A stretch of 64,000 bases of DNA from Actinomadura alba (GCF_014323705.1 NZ_JABVEC010000039.1:1-64000); one strand, 5' to 3'. Shown: positions 35,919 through 45,255, counted from the stretch's first letter. Program-made: numbers and translations. The notes: generated by a model not told the origin, from the letters alone.

Positions 35919-37592
35919 GTGGACATGCTCTGGAGCGGCTGGGGAGATCCCGCCAGGGCCACGCCGCTGCCGGCCGCGGCGGTGGAGCTCCTGCGCGATC
36001 TCCTCGGTGTGCGGCCGCCCAAGGTGCCGCCGGTGGCCCTGGAGTCGATCGAGGTGCCGCCCTCGCGGCTGCCCGGCGCCGCGGCCGACGCGCTCGCCGG
36101 CGTGGTGGGTGCCGGCGGGTTGCGCACCGACGCCGAGACCCGGATCCGGCACACGCGCGGCAAGTCGACCCCCGACCTGCTCCGCGTCCGGGCCGGCGAC
36201 GTCTCCGACGCCCCCGACGCGGTCGTCCTGCCGGGCACGCACGAAGAGGTACTCGGCGTCCTCGGGGTGTGCGCCGAGCACCTGGTCACGGTGATCCCCT
36301 TCGGGGGCGGCACCTCGGTCGTCGGCGGGCTCGCGCCGCCCCGCGCCGGCTCGGGCTCATCGCGCGCCGGTGACCGGCCGCGCATCGCGCTCGACCTGCG
36401 CAGGCTCGACCGGCTGCTCGCCGTCGACCCGCTCTCGCGCACCGCGACCCTGCAGCCGGGGCTGCGCGCCCCCCGCGCGGAGGAACTGCTGCGCGAGCAC
36501 GGCCTCACCCTCGGCCACTACCCCCAGTCGTACGAATGGGCCACGGTGGGCGGGTTCGCCGCGGCCCGCTCCAGCGGACAGGCCTCGACCGGGTACGGCA
36601 GGTTCGACGACATGGTGGTCGCGCTGACGGTCGCGACCCCCGAGGGCACCCTCGAGCTGGGCAGAGCGCCGAAGTCGGCCGCGGGGCCGGACCTGCGCCA
36701 GCTGGTCCTCGGCTCTGAGGGCGCCTTCGGCGTCATCACCTCGGTGACGGTACGGGTGCGACCAGCGCCCGAGACCGCCGTCTACGACGGCTGGCGGTTC
36801 CCGGCCTTCGCGGAGGGCACCGCCGCCCTGCGCACGCTCGCGCAGGACGGCCCTCTGCCCACGGTCCTGCGGCTGGCCGACGAGACCGAGACGATGGTCG
36901 GGCTCGCCCGTGCGCACGAGTCCGGCGGGCCGGCCGCCGGCCCGGAGGCCGGGGGCTGCCTGGCGATCGTCGGCTTCGAGGGGGTAGCGGGCGACGTCGC
37001 GTCCCGGCGGGCCGCGGCCGGGGCCGTGCTGCGGACCTTCGGGGGCGAGCCGCTCGGCGGGGGGCCGGGGGAGAGCTGGGCACGGGGCCGGTTCGCCGCC
37101 CCCTACCTGCGGGACGCCCTGCTCGACGTGGGCGCGTTCGCCGAGACCCTGGAGACCGCGGCGTTCTGGTCGGGGATCCCGGCGCTCTACGCCGCCGTGC
37201 GCGAAGCGCTCACCGGTTCCCTCGCGCCCGCTGCCGGAGCCGGCCCGCACGGTACGGGACACGGGGCGGGACGGCCCCTCGTGATGTGCCACATCTCGCA
37301 CGTCTATCCGGCCGGCGCGTCCCTTTACTTCACCGTGCTGTCCGCGGGGGGCGACGACGCCGTGGCGCGATGGGCGCGCGCCAAGGGGGCCGTCAACGAC
37401 GCGATCATCGCTGCCGGAGGCACGATCAGCCACCATCACGGCGTCGGCACCGATCATCGTGACTGGTACGCCAGAGAGATCGGGCCGCTCGGCGTCGAGG
37501 TGCTGCGGGCCGTCAAGGACCGGCTCGACCCGGCCGGGATCCTCAACCCCGGCGTCCTCGTCCCCGACCACCCGCCCGCCCCGGGACGGTGA
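35919..37592 (+). CDS. FAD-binding oxidase, alkyl-DHAP-synthase-like
   Basis: A 557-aa VAO-family flavoprotein. The FAD-binding domain includes PDAVVLPGTHEEV, VIPFGGGTSVVGGL and LVLGSEGAFGVITSVTV. TLGHYPQSYEWATVGGFAAARSSGQ followed by YGRFDDMV is the alkyldihydroxyacetonephosphate synthase pattern, and the C-terminal HHHGVGTDHRDW block carries the family's His residues. AGPS enzymes exchange the acyl of acyl-DHAP for an alkyl chain; here this is a homology-based guess, and other roles are possible. GTG start after GGAAGGGTG. The lipid kinase follows with a 4-nt overlap. Confidence 0.88.
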   Translation: MDMLWSGWGDPARATPLPAAAVELLRDLLGVRPPKVPPVALESIEVPPSRLPGAAADALAGVVGAGGLRTDAETRIRHTRGKSTPDLLRVRAGDVSDAPDAVVLPGTHEEVLGVLGVCAEHLVTVIPFGGGTSVVGGLAPPRAGSGSSRAGDRPRIALDLRRLDRLLAVDPLSRTATLQPGLRAPRAEELLREHGLTLGHYPQSYEWATVGGFAAARSSGQASTGYGRFDDMVVALTVATPEGTLELGRAPKSAAGPDLRQLVLGSEGAFGVITSVTVRVRPAPETAVYDGWRFPAFAEGTAALRTLAQDGPLPTVLRLADETETMVGLARAHESGGPAAGPEAGGCLAIVGFEGVAGDVASRRAAAGAVLRTFGGEPLGGGPGESWARGRFAAPYLRDALLDVGAFAETLETAAFWSGIPALYAAVREALTGSLAPAAGAGPHGTGHGAGRPLVMCHISHVYPAGASLYFTVLSAGGDDAVARWARAKGAVNDAIIAAGGTISHHHGVGTDHRDWYAREIGPLGVEVLRAVKDRLDPAGILNPGVLVPDHPPAPGR

Positions 37593-38476
37593 CGCCCGTG
37601 CGTTCGTTCACCGCCGTCGTCAATCCCGCCGCGGGCGGCTCGGGGACGGCCTCCGGCGCCGCGGCGGTGATCCCCCTCGCCCGGCTGCTGCGCGAGTCCG
37701 GGGCGCAGGTGGTCGTGGAGCACAGCGCGGGCCTGGAGCACGCGCGGGCCCTCGCCAGGGCCGCCGCCGAGCGGGGCGACGTGGTGCTGGGCGTGGGCGG
37801 CGACGGCATGATCGGCAGCGTGGGCGGCGCGCTCGCCCGTACCGGTGCCGTCTTCGGCATCGTGCCCGCCGGGCGCGGCAATGACTTCGCCCGCCAGCTC
37901 GGCGTGCCCGCCGATCCGGCCGAACTGGCCGACCTCCTGCTACACGCGGAGCCGCGCCCGGTCGACGTGATCATGGCCAACGGCACGGCCGTCCTCGGCA
38001 GCGTCTACGCCGGCGTCGACGCGGTGGCGGGTCGCAACGCCAACGAGAGCAGGCTGCTGCGCGGGTCCGCGGCCTACTACGTCGGCGCGCTGAGGGCGGT
38101 CGCCGGCTGGCGGCCGGCGGCCTACCGCGTGACCGTGGACGGTGCGCCGCACGAGCGGCGGGGCTACACGGTGGTCACGGCCAACTCCGGCTTCTACGGG
38201 TTCGGACGGCACATCGCGCCGGACGCGCGCGTCGACGACGGGTTGCTCGACGTGGTGATCATCCGGCACGCGCCGAAGCCGCTCTTCTTCGCCGTGATGC
38301 GCGAGCTGGCGGACGGCTCGCACGTGGGGCGCCCGCAGGTGGAGGTGTTGCGCGGCCGGGAGGTGCGCGTCGAGGCAGACCGCGACCTGCCCTACGGCGC
38401 CGACGGAGAGACGGCGGGCGCGCTGCCCGTGACGGCCACCGTCGTGCCGGGCGCGCTCAATGTGCTCAGGCCGTGA
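37589..38476 (+). CDS. Diacylglycerol kinase-family lipid kinase
   Basis: Phosphorylates diacylglycerol or a related lipid. The 295-aa DAGK-catalytic protein has the nucleotide-binding VVNPAAGGSGTA, LGVGGDGMIGSVGGAL (GGDGT-like) and IVPAGRGNDFARQL, plus C-terminal GVDAVAGRNANESRLL and YGADGE. The M. tuberculosis homologue in the same position, Rv2252, is linked to phosphatidylinositol mannoside synthesis. The GTG overlaps the oxidase stop (GTGA), so the two are coupled. Confidence 0.9.
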   Translation: MTPVRSFTAVVNPAAGGSGTASGAAAVIPLARLLRESGAQVVVEHSAGLEHARALARAAAERGDVVLGVGGDGMIGSVGGALARTGAVFGIVPAGRGNDFARQLGVPADPAELADLLLHAEPRPVDVIMANGTAVLGSVYAGVDAVAGRNANESRLLRGSAAYYVGALRAVAGWRPAAYRVTVDGAPHERRGYTVVTANSGFYGFGRHIAPDARVDDGLLDVVIIRHAPKPLFFAVMRELADGSHVGRPQVEVLRGREVRVEADRDLPYGADGETAGALPVTATVVPGALNVLRP

Positions 38477-38508
38477 ACACACCGTCATTTCCCGGTTACC
38501 GTTGAAGA

Positions 38509-38907
38509 GTGCGAACTCTCCTGAACGTCATCTGGCTCGTGCTCGCCGGCTTCTGGATGGCGCTCGGCTACGCGCTCGCCGGCCTCATCTGCTTCCTGCT
38601 CATCATCACCATCCCGTTCGGCATCGCGTCCTTCCGCATCGCCGCCTTCGCGCTCTGGCCGTTCGGCAAGACGGTGGTGCGACGCCCCGGCGCGGGCGCG
38701 GCCTCGGCCATCGGCAACGTCATCTGGGTGATCTTCGCCGGCTGGTGGCTCGCACTCGGGCACCTGTTCTCGGGCATCGCGCTGTGCCTGACGATCCTGG
38801 GCATCCCGCTCGGAATCGCCAGCTTCAAGCTGATCCCGGTGTCGCTGCTGCCCCTGGGCAGGGAGATCGTCGACACTGACGATCGCACGGCGTTCGGCCC
38901 GCGATAG
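38509..38907 (+). CDS. YccF-domain membrane protein
   Basis: A 132-aa protein with two copies of the YccF motif: NVIWLVLAGFWMALGYALAG...TIPFGIASFRIA and NVIWVIFAGWWLALGHLFSG...GIPLGIASFKLI. Each copy contributes two membrane segments. The molecular role of YccF is unknown. GTG start, 32 nt after the lipid kinase on the same strand, so it may share the transcript. Confidence 0.92.
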   Translation: MRTLLNVIWLVLAGFWMALGYALAGLICFLLIITIPFGIASFRIAAFALWPFGKTVVRRPGAGAASAIGNVIWVIFAGWWLALGHLFSGIALCLTILGIPLGIASFKLIPVSLLPLGREIVDTDDRTAFGPR

Positions 38908-39030
38908 GGCGGCCGTCAGGCGCACCGAGGCCGTCCGGCCGGTAGATCCTCGCCCTACGATGGGTGATCCCACGGTGCCGTACTGCGCTGTTTCTGGACA
39001 AGCCGCGGCTGACCGGGCCACTATGGCGCC

Positions 39031-39456
39031 ATGTCAGGCGCGACCCCGCTGCCCCGAGTCGGAGAGGTCTTCTTCGACGCAAGGGGCGAGGACCGGGCGC
39101 TGCGGCTCAGCTGGCACCCTGAGCCCGGGGTCATGGTGTTCAGCTTCTGGAACCGCGGCGTGTGCACGAGCACCTTCCGGCTGCCCGCCGCGGAGGTCCC
39201 CGCACTTCTCGAGACGCTCGCCGAGGGGGTCCCGGCTCCCGAGCCGAGAGGCCGCCGCCACGCCGGGACCGCGCCGAACGCGCCTAACCCGCAGAACCCG
39301 GAGAATGCGCCGAACGGGCCGACCGCGCCCGACCAGCCGGCCGTACCGCCGCAGGGCCACGGCGCGCCCGCGCAACCCTTCGCCCCGCCCGCCGGGTGGC
39401 CGGCGCAGCCGCCCTTCCCGGCGACCGGGGAGTACCAGGCGCCGCCGCGGCCCTAG
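39031..39456 (+). CDS. Hypothetical protein with Pro-rich tail
   Basis: A 141-aa protein of a common unnamed actinobacterial type. Residues 1-70 are a small folded region (VGEVFFDARGEDRALRLSWH, VMVFSFWNRGVCTSTFRLP) and residues 80-141 are a low-complexity Ala/Pro/Asn/Gln tail. No membrane or export signal is visible. Function unknown. Confidence 0.72.
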   Translation: MSGATPLPRVGEVFFDARGEDRALRLSWHPEPGVMVFSFWNRGVCTSTFRLPAAEVPALLETLAEGVPAPEPRGRRHAGTAPNAPNPQNPENAPNGPTAPDQPAVPPQGHGAPAQPFAPPAGWPAQPPFPATGEYQAPPRP

Positions 39457-39648
39457 CCGCCCCGGGGGCGACGCCCGCGTCCCGCCGCCGGCGGTGGCAC
39501 GTGGGGCCCCGCGCCGCCAGGTCGCAGGCCGGTGCCGGACACCGCCGCGACGTCAGGCGCTCGGTGAGCAAAAGTGCGGTTGACGGATATGTCTACTCCC
39601 CGCGATCGTGGTGCCGCGCTCTGTTCCCCGCTCCCCCCGGAGGCGCCA

Positions 39649-41160
39649 GTGCAGGCCCCAGAATCACCGTCCTCCCGCCGGTCCGCGGACGGGGCGGGAT
39701 GGGGATGCCGTGAGCCCGGCACCTTCGTCGATCTGCTGCCCGGCGACCCGCCCCGCTTCTCCTGGCTGCGCCCGTCGGTGCTCTGGGCGTCACGCAACGA
39801 CGTGATCGCCCGGTGGTTCGGGGACCCGTCCGACGACGTCCGGCGGCGGTGGGTCGAGGCGTTGAGAGCGGGCGGGGCGGATCCGTTGCGCGTCGTCGGC
39901 AGGCCGGAGCCGGAGTTCTCTTTCCTGGTGCTGGGAGACACCGGGGAGGGTGACAAGTCGCAGTACGCCGTCGTGCCCGGCCTGCTCGCCGTCGGCGAGG
40001 GCACCGACTTCATGGTCATCAGCAGTGACGTGATCTACCCGACCGGCAGCGTGAACGACTACCCCGACAAGTTCTTCCGGCCGTACCAGGGGTATCCGCG
40101 GCCGATCTACGCCCTTCCCGGCAACCACGACTGGTACGACGGGCTCGGCGGCTTCATGCGGGTGTTCTTCGGCCTGACCGACCAGCCGGAGCCGGCCCCA
40201 TGGCGCGGACCCTTCGGACGGCTGGCGCGGCTGCTCTGGCGCCGGCCGGACCGGCCCGACCTCGCCGCCCTGGAGGAGGCGCGCAAGCTGCGCGCCGCGC
40301 CCGCGCAGAAGGCCGAGCAGCCGGCGCCGTATTGGGCGCTCGACTTCCCGGCGCTGCGGATCGTCGGCATCGACACCGGCATCGTCGGCGGCATCGACCG
40401 GGAGCAGGCCGAATGGCTGCGCGGCGTCTCGGCGGGGCCGAAGCCGAAGCTGCTCATCACCGGCAAGCCGATCTATGTCGACGGCCGGCACAATCCGGGC
40501 CCGATCGAGGGCGGTGGCACCGTCGACGAGATCGTTCGTGATCCGGCCCATCACTATGTCGCCGCCATAGGCGGGGACATCCACAACTACCAGCGATATC
40601 CGGTGCGCGTGGACGACCGGGTGATTCAGTACATCGTGTCGGGTGGCGGCGGTGCCTTCATGCACGCCACGCACACCATTCCGCGGCAGAACCTCGTCGA
40701 CGAGGCCGCCTTCAAGTGCTACCCGCTGCGTGGCGACAGCCTTTCCTTCTACAGCAGGCTGTACGGCCGGCGGCTGCGCCTTCGGCGGTTCTTCGAACTG
40801 TCGCCCGAAGAGGCGGCGGCGGCCATTGCGCGGCGGCTGGACCTGAAGCCCACCCGGCAGGATCCCGGCGCGGCCGAGCCGTCGCTGCGTGCGCGTATGG
40901 TGGCGTTCCTGCTCGGCGTTCCAAGTCGGCAGCGCACCCGCAGGCTGCGGTTTCCGGTGCGCAAGGTGTTCCAGCGGTTCCGCTCGGAGGCGGCCGACTG
41001 GGACACGCCGCCGTTCTTCAAGAGCTTCCTGCGCCTCGACGTGGTTGGGGAAGAGTTGCGCATCCGCTGTTTCGCGGCGACCGGGTGCCGTGAGCACGAA
41101 GTCGAACCGCCGCTCGAGGATGAGTTCACCATTCCCCTGGCCGCTGCCCCGCTTACCTGA
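39649..41160 (+). CDS. Calcineurin-like metallophosphoesterase
   Basis: A 503-aa predicted phosphoesterase. Metal-site motifs are FLVLGDTGEGD, VISSDVIYPTG (where most members have a GD), YALPGNHDWYDG and AIGGDIHNYQRY. The second half holds an extension rich in Arg and a closing beta region. The GTG at 39649 is chosen because GGAGG lies 5 nt upstream; an ATG at 39589 and a GTG at 39574 lack ribosome sites. The SSD replacement in motif II may affect metal binding. Confidence 0.85.
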   Translation: MQAPESPSSRRSADGAGWGCREPGTFVDLLPGDPPRFSWLRPSVLWASRNDVIARWFGDPSDDVRRRWVEALRAGGADPLRVVGRPEPEFSFLVLGDTGEGDKSQYAVVPGLLAVGEGTDFMVISSDVIYPTGSVNDYPDKFFRPYQGYPRPIYALPGNHDWYDGLGGFMRVFFGLTDQPEPAPWRGPFGRLARLLWRRPDRPDLAALEEARKLRAAPAQKAEQPAPYWALDFPALRIVGIDTGIVGGIDREQAEWLRGVSAGPKPKLLITGKPIYVDGRHNPGPIEGGGTVDEIVRDPAHHYVAAIGGDIHNYQRYPVRVDDRVIQYIVSGGGGAFMHATHTIPRQNLVDEAAFKCYPLRGDSLSFYSRLYGRRLRLRRFFELSPEEAAAAIARRLDLKPTRQDPGAAEPSLRARMVAFLLGVPSRQRTRRLRFPVRKVFQRFRSEAADWDTPPFFKSFLRLDVVGEELRIRCFAATGCREHEVEPPLEDEFTIPLAAAPLT

Positions 41161-41214
41161 TTCTCGCATATGCCGGGTAAATACTGCTAATTCGCTGCGT
41201 ACCCGCTTAAACCT

Positions 41215-41242
41215 GCCGTACAGTACGGCGGTCTACAAGACC
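41215..41242. promoter_or_regulatory. Two adjacent perfect palindromes upstream of the DUF4234 gene
   Basis: gccgtacagtacggc (41215-41229) is a perfect 15-bp palindrome, directly followed by ggtctacaagacc (41230-41242), a second perfect 13-bp one. They lie 27-54 nt before the DUF4234 start and just downstream of an AT-rich stretch, so they suit an operator or a paired hairpin in the leader. Confidence 0.55.
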
Positions 41243-41268
41243 GTGAAGATCTCAGCGGGAGCGAAGAT

Positions 41269-41736
41269 ATGAATCAACCACAGCAGAGCGTTCAGCAGCA
41301 GTCGTACGCGCAGCCGGGACAAGGGCCCGCGGCCGCCTCGGGCCTGCAGATGAAGCGCCGCAACCCCATCGCCGTCTGGCTGGGGCTGCCGATCATCACG
41401 TTCGGCATCTACGGCATCGTCTGGTACGTCAAGGTCCACGGTGAGCTCGAGCGCTTCGACCCGCGCCACAAGGTGGGAACCACCAGCGCGGTTCTGTCGA
41501 TCTTCTTCGGCTGGATCACGCTCGGCATCTGGAACCTGGTGGTCTGGGTCAAGCTCGCCGGGCACATCGCCAACGCGCAGCGCGCGGCCGGTCTCACCCC
41601 CTCGTGCAACGGCGGCATCGGCTTCCTGCTGGGCATCTTCGGTTTCGGCTCGCTCTACTACCAGCTGGAGCTGAACAAGATCGTCGACCGGTACGGCGAC
41701 GTCCCCGCCGGAACCCAGGTCCCCCTCGCGGCCTGA
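41269..41736 (+). CDS. DUF4234 membrane protein
   Basis: A 155-aa protein with a Gln/Pro-rich cytoplasmic N-terminus and about three membrane helices. The motif ITFGIYGIVWYVKVHGEL and the internal TLGIWNLVVWVKL followed by Y-x2-ELNKI are the DUF4234 signature. Function unknown. GGGAG lies upstream of the ATG. Two adjacent palindromes in the leader suggest specific control. Confidence 0.88.
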   Translation: MNQPQQSVQQQSYAQPGQGPAAASGLQMKRRNPIAVWLGLPIITFGIYGIVWYVKVHGELERFDPRHKVGTTSAVLSIFFGWITLGIWNLVVWVKLAGHIANAQRAAGLTPSCNGGIGFLLGIFGFGSLYYQLELNKIVDRYGDVPAGTQVPLAA

Positions 41737-41808
41737 TCCGCGCGATCTCACCGTGGCACGCCACGGGCGCGGCGGCCGACGCCGCGGCCCGTGGCCGCCG
41801 GGGCCAGA

Positions 41809-43497
41809 ATGGGGGCCGTGCGGATCGCGGCCGGGGTGACGGCGGACGGGGCAGGAGTGCTCCGCCCGCTGGCCGAGGACGGTACTCCTGCCGGACCTGA
41901 GGAGCGGGTCGACGATCTGGTCGCCGCCATCGCGGCCCGCGAGAGCGCCGGCTCGCCGCGATGGGTGTGGGCGGCGACCGGCCGGATCTATCCCCGGCTG
42001 CTCCGGGCCGGGATCCGCGTCGCCCGCTGTCACGATCTCGAACTCGTCGAAGCGCTCGCCCTGTCCCACGAAGGGCACTACGGGCAGCCGCGATCGGTCC
42101 AGGCGGCCTATGCCCGGCTGCGCGGCGAGCCGGTGCCGGGGGACGCCACGCCGGCCGGCGGCGGCCAGCCCACGCTGTTCGGCGACGCCGACGACGACGA
42201 CGAGATGGCCGCGCTCGTGGCGGTGCACGCCGACCAGCGCCGCAGGATCGCAGCCACTGAGCAACCCGAGCGGCTCGGGCTGCTGGCCGCGGCCGAGTCG
42301 GCCGGCGGCCTGATCGCCGCCGAGATGACCCACCGAGGACTGCCGTGGTCGGCCGAGCGGCATGACGCGCTGCTGACCGAGCTGCTCGGTCCCCGCCCCG
42401 CGCCGGGGCTGCGACCCCGCCGGCTACAGGAGCTCGCCGACCGGATCGCCCGGGAGTTCACCACTCGCAGGCCGGTGAACCCCGACTCCCCGGCCCAGCT
42501 GGTGAAGGCGTTCGCCGCGGACGGCGTCATCGTGCCGTCGACCCGCTCCCATGTCCTGCGCCGGGTCGACCATCCCGCCGTTCCGCTGCTGCTGGAGTAC
42601 AAGGAGCTCGCGCGGATCCACGCCGCGCACGGCTGGACCTGGCTCGACTCCTGGGTCCGGGCCGGCCGCTTCCGCCCCGAGTACGTCGTCGGCGGGGTGC
42701 CCTCAGGCCGCTGGGCCACCCGGGGCGGCGGCGCCCTGCAGATCCCGCGCGTGCTGCGGCGCGCGGTGGTCGCCGACCCCGGATGGACCCTGGTCGTCGC
42801 CGACGCGGCGCAGCTCGAACCCCGGGTGCTCGCCGCCCTCGCCGGCGACCGGGCCTTCGCCGCCGCAGCGGCGAAGGGGGACCTCTATGCGGCCCTGTCC
42901 GACGCCTTCGGGACGCGCGACGACGCGCGCGGCAAGGCCAAGATCGCATTGCTGTCGGCGATGTACGGAGGCGGTACCGGCGAGGCGGTCCAGCTCCTCG
43001 CGGTGCTGCGCAATCGCTTCCCCGAGGCCTTCGGCTACGTCGAGGCGGCGGCCCGCGCGGGCGAGGCGGGGCGGCTCGTCCGGTCGCGGCTGGGCCGCAC
43101 CTGCCCGCCGCCGTCGGCCGCCTGGCGGGATCTGACCTCGGACGGCTTCGCCGGGCAGGACGAGACGCGGGCGGGTGCGGCGTTGCGCAGCCGCGGCCGC
43201 TTCACCCGCAACTTCGTCGTCCAGGCCAGCGCCGCCGACTGGGCGCTGGCGCTCATGGCGCTCCTGCGCGGCCGGCTCGACCGGCTCACCCCGGGACCGG
43301 ACCGCGGGCAGGGCCCGCACCTGGTGTTCTTTCAGCACGACGAGGTCATCGTGCACGCTCCGGAGGAACTCGCCGATGAGGTCGCGGCGGCGATCAGGGC
43401 CGCCGCCGCGGAGGCCGGGCGGCTGCTGTTCGGCGCCACCCAGGTGGTGTTCCCGATGGAGATCGCCGCGGTGGACTGCTACGCCGACGCCAAGTGA
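41809..43497 (+). CDS. Bifunctional 3'-5' exonuclease/DNA polymerase I-like protein
   Basis: A 562-aa relative of the DNA polymerase I Klenow fragment, widespread in actinobacteria as a second small PolA-like protein. The polymerase region has SGRWATRGGGALQIPR, motif A VVADAAQLEPRVLAAL (canonical DYSQIELR), a motif B-like RGKAKIALLSAMYG, and motif C FFQHDEVIVH. The N-terminal exonuclease-like part is weakly conserved. Motif A changes and the unusual motif B leave catalytic competence uncertain. ATG at 41809 or GTG at 41818 may start it; no ribosome site decides. Confidence 0.84.
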   Translation: MGAVRIAAGVTADGAGVLRPLAEDGTPAGPEERVDDLVAAIAARESAGSPRWVWAATGRIYPRLLRAGIRVARCHDLELVEALALSHEGHYGQPRSVQAAYARLRGEPVPGDATPAGGGQPTLFGDADDDDEMAALVAVHADQRRRIAATEQPERLGLLAAAESAGGLIAAEMTHRGLPWSAERHDALLTELLGPRPAPGLRPRRLQELADRIAREFTTRRPVNPDSPAQLVKAFAADGVIVPSTRSHVLRRVDHPAVPLLLEYKELARIHAAHGWTWLDSWVRAGRFRPEYVVGGVPSGRWATRGGGALQIPRVLRRAVVADPGWTLVVADAAQLEPRVLAALAGDRAFAAAAAKGDLYAALSDAFGTRDDARGKAKIALLSAMYGGGTGEAVQLLAVLRNRFPEAFGYVEAAARAGEAGRLVRSRLGRTCPPPSAAWRDLTSDGFAGQDETRAGAALRSRGRFTRNFVVQASAADWALALMALLRGRLDRLTPGPDRGQGPHLVFFQHDEVIVHAPEELADEVAAAIRAAAAEAGRLLFGATQVVFPMEIAAVDCYADAK

Positions 43498-43570
43498 CCT
43501 CGGCGAGGCGGCATCCCGGCGAGCGCGCGGGTACCCCCGCCCAGGCCGGCGGCGACGTGACCCGGGGCCG

Positions 43571-44344
43571 TCACGACGCCGGGTCCGCCGGCGTCTCGTG
43601 CCCGCGGACCAGCCGCCCGACCTCGGCGCGCAGGTGCACGAACTCGGGCCGCTCGCGCGTGGTGATCTGGTCGCGCGCCGACGGCAGCCCCACCGGCAGG
43701 TCCGCGCGTACGCGCCCGGGGGAGCGGCTCAGCACGATGACCCGGTGGCCGACGTAGACGCTCTCGTCGATGTCGTGGGTGACGAGCAGGATCGTCATGC
43801 CGGAGTCGCCGCGCACACGCAGGAGGAGGTCTTCGAGATCCTCGCGGGTCTGGGCGTCGACGGAGCCGAACGGCTCGTCCATGATCAGGAATTCCGGGCG
43901 GTAGGCGAGTGCCCTGGCGATGGCCACGCGCTGCTGCATGCCGCCGGACAGCTGCCAGGGGTACTTCGCCCCGGCGTCGGCGAGGCCGACCGACTCGAGG
44001 GCCTTCCCGGAGGCCTCGCGACGCTCCGCCCGGCCGAGACCGCGACGGCGCAGGGGCAGCGCGACGTTGTCGCGGACCGACATCCAGGGGAACAGGGAAC
44101 GGCTGTAGTCCTGGAAGACGACGGCCAGATTGCCGGGGACCTTGTCCACGGGCTTGCCGTCGAGCAGGACCCGGCCGCCCGTGGGCGACTGGAGCCCGGC
44201 GACGCAGCGGAGCAGCGTGGACTTCCCGCAGCCGGAGGGGCCGACGATGCTGACCAGCTCGCCGGGCTTGACCTCCAGGTCGATGCCGACGATGACGGGC
44301 GGGGCGTCGCCGTAGGCGTGGGTCAGGTTCTCTACTTCGAGCAC
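43571..44344 (-). CDS. ABC transporter ATPase, nitrate/sulfonate/taurine type
   Basis: Energises import through the two adjacent permeases. Walker A VGPSGCGKST, signature LSGGMQQRVAIARAL, Walker B FLIMDEPFGSVD and H-loop VTHDIDES are all intact. The size (257 aa) and FQDYSRSLFPWMSVRDNV match the SsuB/TauB/NrtD group. The GTG lies 11 nt after the preceding permease stop. It is the last gene of the four-gene importer operon. Confidence 0.93.
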   Translation of the reverse strand: MLEVENLTHAYGDAPPVIVGIDLEVKPGELVSIVGPSGCGKSTLLRCVAGLQSPTGGRVLLDGKPVDKVPGNLAVVFQDYSRSLFPWMSVRDNVALPLRRRGLGRAERREASGKALESVGLADAGAKYPWQLSGGMQQRVAIARALAYRPEFLIMDEPFGSVDAQTREDLEDLLLRVRGDSGMTILLVTHDIDESVYVGHRVIVLSRSPGRVRADLPVGLPSARDQITTRERPEFVHLRAEVGRLVRGHETPADPAS

Positions 44345-44355
44345 TCAAACCACCA

Positions 44356-45237
44356 TCACGAGTCGAGGCGCCTGGCACCGCGGTGCCAGGACAGCAAGCG
44401 GCGTTCCACGAGTACGAAGATCGCGTTGAAGAGGCAGCCGAGCAGGCCGAGCAGGACGATCCCGGCCCACATCTCCGGCAGCTCCAGGCTCTGCTGCGAG
44501 TTGATCAGATGTGCGCCGATGCCGGTCGTGCTGCCGATGAGCTCTGAGATCACCATGAGGATCAGGGCGAAGCCGAGGCTCACCCGGAGCCCGGCGAATA
44601 TCTTCGGGGCGGCGGCCGGCAGGATGATGCGCCGCAGCCGCTGCGCTCCGGTGATGTCGAACACCCGAGCCGTCTGCAGCTGCAGGGAGTCGACCGTGCG
44701 CACTCCGTCGATGGTGTTGAGCAGTACCGGCCAGACCACGCCGAACGCGATCGTCGTGACCTGCATCGGGGTGCCCAGATCGAGGATGACGATGAAGAAG
44801 GGGATCAGGGTCGGCGGCGGGATCGACCGGCCGAACTGCAGCAGCGGATCGAGGATCTCGCCGACCGCCCGGGATCGCCCGATGACGATGCCGAGGAGGA
44901 CGCCGCCGGCGGCGGCGAGGGACCAGCCGCCGAACAGGTTGATGAAGCTCGGGCGGAAGTCGTCGATCGCCTTGTCGGTGAGCAGCAGTTGCGAGACCGG
45001 GCCGGAGAACCAGATCTCGTGCATCACCCGCAGGATCGTGGACGGCGGGGGGAAGAAGGGGTCCTTGGCGATCCGGGTGCCGACCTCCCACCCGGCGGTC
45101 AGCAGCACGATCAGCCACAGGCGGGCGGCGGCTCCGGTCAGGATCGCCAGGGCGAGCGCGGGAGCGCCGCGACGGCCTCTCTTTCCCGGCTCGCCATGGC
45201 GCTCGCCGCTCGGGCGCTCGCTCGTGAGGACGCTCAT
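44356..45237 (-). CDS. ABC transporter permease, SsuC/NrtB-like
   Basis: A 293-aa binding-protein-dependent permease with about six membrane helices. The EAA-like loop reads TARVFDITGAQRLRRIILP followed by FAGLRVSLGFALI. A basic cytoplasmic N-terminal extension precedes the first helix. It pairs with the adjacent permease; heterodimeric permeases are less common in the sulfonate class than homodimers. Confidence 0.9.
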   Translation of the reverse strand: MSVLTSERPSGERHGEPGKRGRRGAPALALAILTGAAARLWLIVLLTAGWEVGTRIAKDPFFPPPSTILRVMHEIWFSGPVSQLLLTDKAIDDFRPSFINLFGGWSLAAAGGVLLGIVIGRSRAVGEILDPLLQFGRSIPPPTLIPFFIVILDLGTPMQVTTIAFGVVWPVLLNTIDGVRTVDSLQLQTARVFDITGAQRLRRIILPAAAPKIFAGLRVSLGFALILMVISELIGSTTGIGAHLINSQQSLELPEMWAGIVLLGLLGCLFNAIFVLVERRLLSWHRGARRLDS

Positions 45238-45255
45238 GTCGTCATTCCCGCTCGC

